Assembly (NCBI GenBank): GCA_947034895.1
Contig: OX344764.1
Span: 57,517,348-57,581,347, forward strand
DNA: 64,000 nucleotides
Source: Rhytidiadelphus loreus
Lineage: Eukaryota > Streptophyta > Bryopsida > Hypnales > Hylocomiaceae
Direction of reading: 5' to 3'
The first letter of the stretch is position 1. Every line of letters starts with the position of its first letter. The position numbers and the translations under genes were made by a program. The notes under the pieces were generated by a model that had not been told where the DNA came from, made no database searches, and was given only the letters and a program-made list of their open reading frames with translations. Below are positions 59,426 to 64,000 of the stretch, piece after piece.

Positions 59426-62400
59426 CTAGTATCAATGGAAAGAAGAAAGAATGTTCTACATGAATCAATGATGTCCAAATGTTAAAAGAATTATAATTAT
59501 TTGTTAAAAGAATTTAAAATTCATCCTAAATATTATCTTTAAATCAAGCACATAGGCCTAACCTCTAAGGATTCAAAGTCTTGGAATGGATTTAAATTTT
59601 TTTTTGGATAGGTTCCTATAATGTGAAACTTTATCTGATTTTCTTAAAACTTTTTTTGAATGTAGAAGAATATACTAGCTGACTAGGAATATAATTTTTA
59701 TAAATTTCAACTAGTGCTTTAGGAAGAAAAAAATTATTGGTTACTTAAGTACAAATTGCTTGAGTCTTGGTAGCATAAAAAATTTAAATTAAAACTCAAA
59801 ATTTGATTTTTAATTTTTTTTCTCATAGAATATATTTATATCTTCATTGAGGAGCATTGATTCCATTTAGACAAGTGATGTGAAAGTTATAAAGAGTTTT
59901 TAGGGGAGTAATCAACACATCTACTTAAACAAATTACAAACAAGATTCATTTTCAAGCTCAATGTTTACAATGTTTCAAAACAAAAACATTTATAGTGTG
60001 AAGATAACTATCTAGAAAATATCACTACTACAATTGACATATTTCTTTATCCATATCGTAACTAATAACGATTTAATTTTGCCTTCCAATCTTGTATCTC
60101 TTAGTAATTAATAAAAAATTTAACAATAAAAATTATTAAATTTTTGTTTGAATTTTTTTTCAAGATTTCAAATCCAATTACCCACCATGAAGATTTAAAT
60201 CTAAAAGCTTTATAGAGCAAAAAATTTAAGTTAAAGTCATTCAAAGTTTTAAAACCTAAATAAACCAAGTGCCAAAAAATGTTTTTTTTTCCACTTTGAA
60301 TAGTGATATTTCATATTTTACATAGTCAAACTATCTAAAATATTTTCCATGCATTTCTATAAAAATCTTATGCAAGATTTTATAGTTGAATATGAAGAAA
60401 AATAGCATTTTTTTGCATTTTAGCTCTTTGAATGAGAAATGATTGTTCTTGAGTGGGTTTTGGTGAAATATAATTATGAACCTTTGGGGGTTAAAATATT
60501 GTGGTTATTTTTTTGGATGGTTAACCATTAGATCTTAGTCTTAGCCTACATCTCTTGAAATTTCAAACTATAATGTTGTATAATTGTTGACATTTGAGTG
60601 GTCAAAGATGGTGTAAAGCTTTTTTAGTTTCAAGTTTAGACTCTCTAATTGATTTTTTTGTTCTTCAAAATAACTTTTTTTATAATTGTAAGATGTTGTG
60701 CGCTTTGAAAATATTAAAGAGCATGAAGATGGGTATCATTGCACCAAACTCTATGCTATCATTTCATGCCTCTAATCTAATATAAAGAATTGTAAATGAA
60801 GCGTGGTCTATTCAAACTTCAATTACAAATGAAAAACTTCCAAGAATAAGAATGAAGTATAAAAATAATTTATTTCAAGAATGGTGTTGACATCTCATTG
60901 ATCATGTTTCCTTCTATGAATTGGAAAAATGAAAATGAAAATGAAAATAAAAATGGAATATGCAATCAAAGAACCTATTCAAAGCTTCGGTACGTCCTTC
61001 AAATGTTGGATTCCCAGACTTATTGTACTCTTCAGTGCTCATCCAAGTAAATGACATGTGACCTTAAACTTAATATATCCAATGATTTGAAGTGTTATGC
61101 TAATGTGACCTTGAACATGCTGTATACAAAGAGGATGTGAAGTGGCATCTTGATTAGTGTCACCTTGGACGTGATGTGTATCCGTAGATGACAATGCAAA
61201 GTGGTACATTGTTATGACAACACAAGTACAACTTTGAAGAAGTCAAATATGAAGTGGTATCTTGATCATTGTCACCTTGGATGTGATGTGTACTTCTTGA
61301 TGACAATGTGAAGTGGCACATTGTAATCACAACACAAGTACAATTGCCAAGAAGTCAATTAAATCACCCTCGTGTCATATAACCTTTTGATAGCTAGATA
61401 ATAGTATAGCCAAGGCAAGTCCGGTCCAAAATGAAAAAGACAACCATATTTTGTAGGACAATGTTCTAAATTTGTATTTGTGAATGATGTTGTGAAGTAT
61501 AGCACTATAAGAAACCCTTGTTTTCTACGATGTATTTTAGGTGACATCTATGGTAATCCAACTATTTTTATGTTAACTAAGACATCAAATATAACCAATA
61601 TCACATTGTTTTGACTTTAAACCTTCCATAAATATAAATAACTTTGTCAAGTGGCACATTGTTGTATCTTTAGATGACATTGTTAGGCAGCACATTGTTG
61701 CAACCTTAATCCCTAAATGCCCAATCAACCATCTTGTAGTTGCTACCCAACTTTGGGCACCATTTTCGAGCAAAACAAAATATTCTTTCAAAAATTTATA
61801 TTTCTTATGCAAATTAGATTGGGTTGTCTTTCAATTTTAAATTCAAAATTAAGATCATTATGGTCAAACAAAAATTATAAGGGACATAGCACAAATTGTT
61901 TAGAATTTTTCTAGTGTTATAAAATTTACTATTTGAAAAAAGTGTTGATGTTCTCATTACTAAATCTTCTATTTTTTTCACAAATCAATAGGAATCACAA
62001 TTTTGACTAATCAAAACAAAACTCAAATGCTAAAGATAGAAATTGTATTTTTGGTGAATTTTTGAAGTTAAATCTTCAAAATTAATTTGAAGAGAATCTA
62101 AAAATAATTTATATTTTTGATTGTACAGATTCTTTCTACTTTTTGCGATTCACATTATCTTCTTTGATGCAAACTTCAAAAAAAACATATAGAACTTATA
62201 TTTTATAACACGTTTGTGTTTTGTCCAAGCCCCTTGGGCTTTAGAAAGTTAAACTCATAAATGAATTTGAGGTGGAACATTGTTGTGACCTTAAACTTAC
62301 AAATAAAATTTGTAAACTAATATGTTGTATCCTCAAACCTATTCTATTTGTAGATTGAATTGAAAGGTGATTGGTCTAGAAGTCACTCTCATATCAAACA

Positions 62401-64000
62401 TCTTGCATTCCTTTCACATCATAAGAACACTTCATGCTTAGGGGGTCACTTAGAGTGTCCATTAGAAACCACATGCAAACAAAGCTTTGGACCCCTATAT
62501 ATTTTTTGAATTTTAAATTAAAAAAATAAAAAAATATGAATACATTTCCCTACTTTGAAAGTTTATGTTTTGAATTATTGATATTTTTATTTGTTAATAA
62601 TAATTAGTTACAAATTTTTGAAGTAAAAAAATACATTGTAGAACTAAAAAATAACTTTCACACCCCTATATTATATATACAAAATTGTCTAAAAAATGAA
62701 CAAAAAATTGAAAGCTCATTTTGAGTTGAATATTGATTCAATGGTCATCTAAATGTGTTCTTTATAATTATTTGAGTTGAAAAACATGCCATTTTAGTTC
62801 ATTTTCAACCTCTTTTAGAAATCATTTCATATTTTATTTGAGTTGGAAATTCGGCATTAGAAACTTATAGTCATTATTAAACAATGCTCAAAATTTTAGG
62901 TTGAAATTATAGTTGATTAGAAACCACTTGTTTGCACATAGTTTGTTATAGTAGAACTAAGTGCACCTCCGAGATTTCATGCCATATCTTGCAAGGCATT
63001 GAGAGATATATCATCCACAAATACAAATTTACAACTCAGATAATTATAGAATTATAGTGAACACATTTAGATGACCGTTGAATCAATATTCAACTCAAAA
63101 CGAGTCAAATTTGTATTTGTGGATGACTTTGTAACACAGCAAGTTGTTGTAATCATAAATTCATTGTATCCATGGATGCCTGTGTGAAGTGGACCCATGT
63201 TGTTGTGACCTCAAATCTATTGTATTTGTGCATAGAATTGTGAAGTGATTGGTAATTGCTATTAAGAACTCACCCTCATGTCTTGCAACCCTTTGATAGC
63301 AAGAGAATAACATAGAAATAAAATTTGTTCATACGAAATAAAATTTAAATGATATACAATTGTAAATTGTTTTTGGAGATTTTCTTTTGTGTTTTTGAAG
63401 ATTGAAAACTTGAAGGCATGAAGACTTGAAGGCATGAAGAATGAAGACTCGCGTGTTGTGGTTTATGGCTTGTTGTTCCTAGCCGATTTTGGAGGCTTGT
63501 TGTTATCATTTTTGCTTTGTAAACATTATTGCGGGTTATGTGGGTATCCAATAATAACTTTGTTTTGTGTTTGTGGCGATGAAGTGGGATTGATCACCGA
63601 CATGGTCGATTTTTTATGTTATTCCCATTGGTGAGGCACGATTGTTGGTCACCGTGGGTTTGAAGTTTAGGAGCCAATCTTTCAGACGACCAGCTTGTGG
63701 TTTGGTCATCCCGTTTTACTTGTCCGAGGCCTTGTTTCTTATTACCTACCCTTATCCTTACCCCTCATAGAGCTACTACATGATAGGCCAAGAGGAGGGG
63801 TTTGAAGTTTGGAGACAGAAAACTGAAAACTAGAAGATTCGACGGCTGTACACAAAATTTGAAGACCAAGATCAAAGATTCACAGACGACAACAAGTTTT
63901 GTTGTTCAACAACCTCATTTTAAGTCATTTGTAAGCAGTTGGTGAATTTGCGGTGACAAGTTTACTCATCTTCATCTTCCTTGTTGGTAGGCTGGATTTG
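59426..64000. other. AT-rich non-coding stretch to the window end
   Basis: No gene supported. Contains a possible right end of the TTAA-bounded family at 60481-60494 (cctttgggggttaa), a left end at 61706-61723 (TTAA-TCCCTAAATGCCC), a CACTATAAGAAA-type left end at 61503, and a tandem array at 61058-61345. Two phrases near 62700-62760 and 63060-63110 (tgattcaatggtcatctaaatgtgt / acacatttagatgaccgttgaatca) are in inverted orientation and may delimit another element of about 400 bases. Confidence 0.45.
61058..61345. repeat. Tandem repeat, unit about 112 bp
   Basis: Two clear units (gtcaccttgga-gtgatgtgta at 61159 and 61271; aacacaagtacaa at 61223 and 61331) and two more diverged ones starting near 61058 and 61102. 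Related phrases (gtgaagtgg, ttgttgtgacct) recur to 63250. Non-coding. Confidence 0.65.

Noticed and set aside
1..64000. LTR retrotransposon or endogenous virus
   Set aside because: I found no long direct terminal repeats with TG…CA ends, no primer-binding site, and no gag, protease or integrase motifs. The only reverse transcriptase is that of the LINE.

Overview
This looks like a nuclear genome segment from a land plant. The background is AT-rich and gene-poor (by eye about one-third GC). One gene is an eight-exon B-type cyclin with plant-style GT-AG introns. A second is a two-exon glycine-rich secreted protein. The mobile elements are plant-type: an L1 LINE with a zf-RVT-like C-terminus, CACTA-type MITEs and trihelix-like relics. 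I saw no LTR retrotransposon, and the long intergenic stretches would suit a bryophyte, lycophyte or fern, but the species cannot be fixed from this window. No prokaryotic or organellar gene cluster is present.

Layout. 1-3191: AT-rich, non-coding. 3192-7562 (+): a large broken gene of about 1,456 codons (3 frameshifts, 2 in-frame stops) with a ParB-like motif. 7563-13072: repeats, including a TTAA-bounded inverted-repeat element. 13073-13531 (-): a broken, intronless RING-finger gene. 14275-17887: tandem repeats, a SINE-like unit and more TTAA-bounded elements. 19117-20379 (+): the glycine-rich protein gene. 20380-28448: non-coding, with tandem repeats and two MITEs. 28449-29860 (-): a broken trihelix/Myb-SANT-like gene. 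31160-31575: a G-rich block followed by simple repeats. 33230-42970: AT-rich, with one MITE-like element. 42971-45796 (-): the B-type cyclin. 45797-46730: its GC-richer upstream region with clustered AACGG cores. 46750-48440: a diverged tandem array. 51251-57273 (-): a nearly complete L1 LINE with 16-bp target-site duplications, carrying a nested CACTA-type MITE inside ORF1. 57390-64000: dispersed and tandem repeats.

Only the cyclin and the glycine-rich protein look intact. The cyclin would act in G2/M control. The glycine-rich protein would enter the secretory pathway, probably for the cell wall. The other four coding loci (large ParB-like gene, RING gene, trihelix gene, LINE) are broken. 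Their nine in-frame stops can all be explained by single C-to-T or G-to-A transitions, which would fit decay of cytosine-methylated DNA. This is an inference.

The most unusual item is the 4.4-kb relic at 3192-7562: a long plant-nuclear reading frame with a ParB/sulfiredoxin-like motif and a tentative methyltransferase-like C-terminal half. Next are the LINE with its ATGA-coupled ORFs and frame-restoring nested MITE, and a family of TTAA-flanked elements whose inverted repeats start TCCCTAAA.
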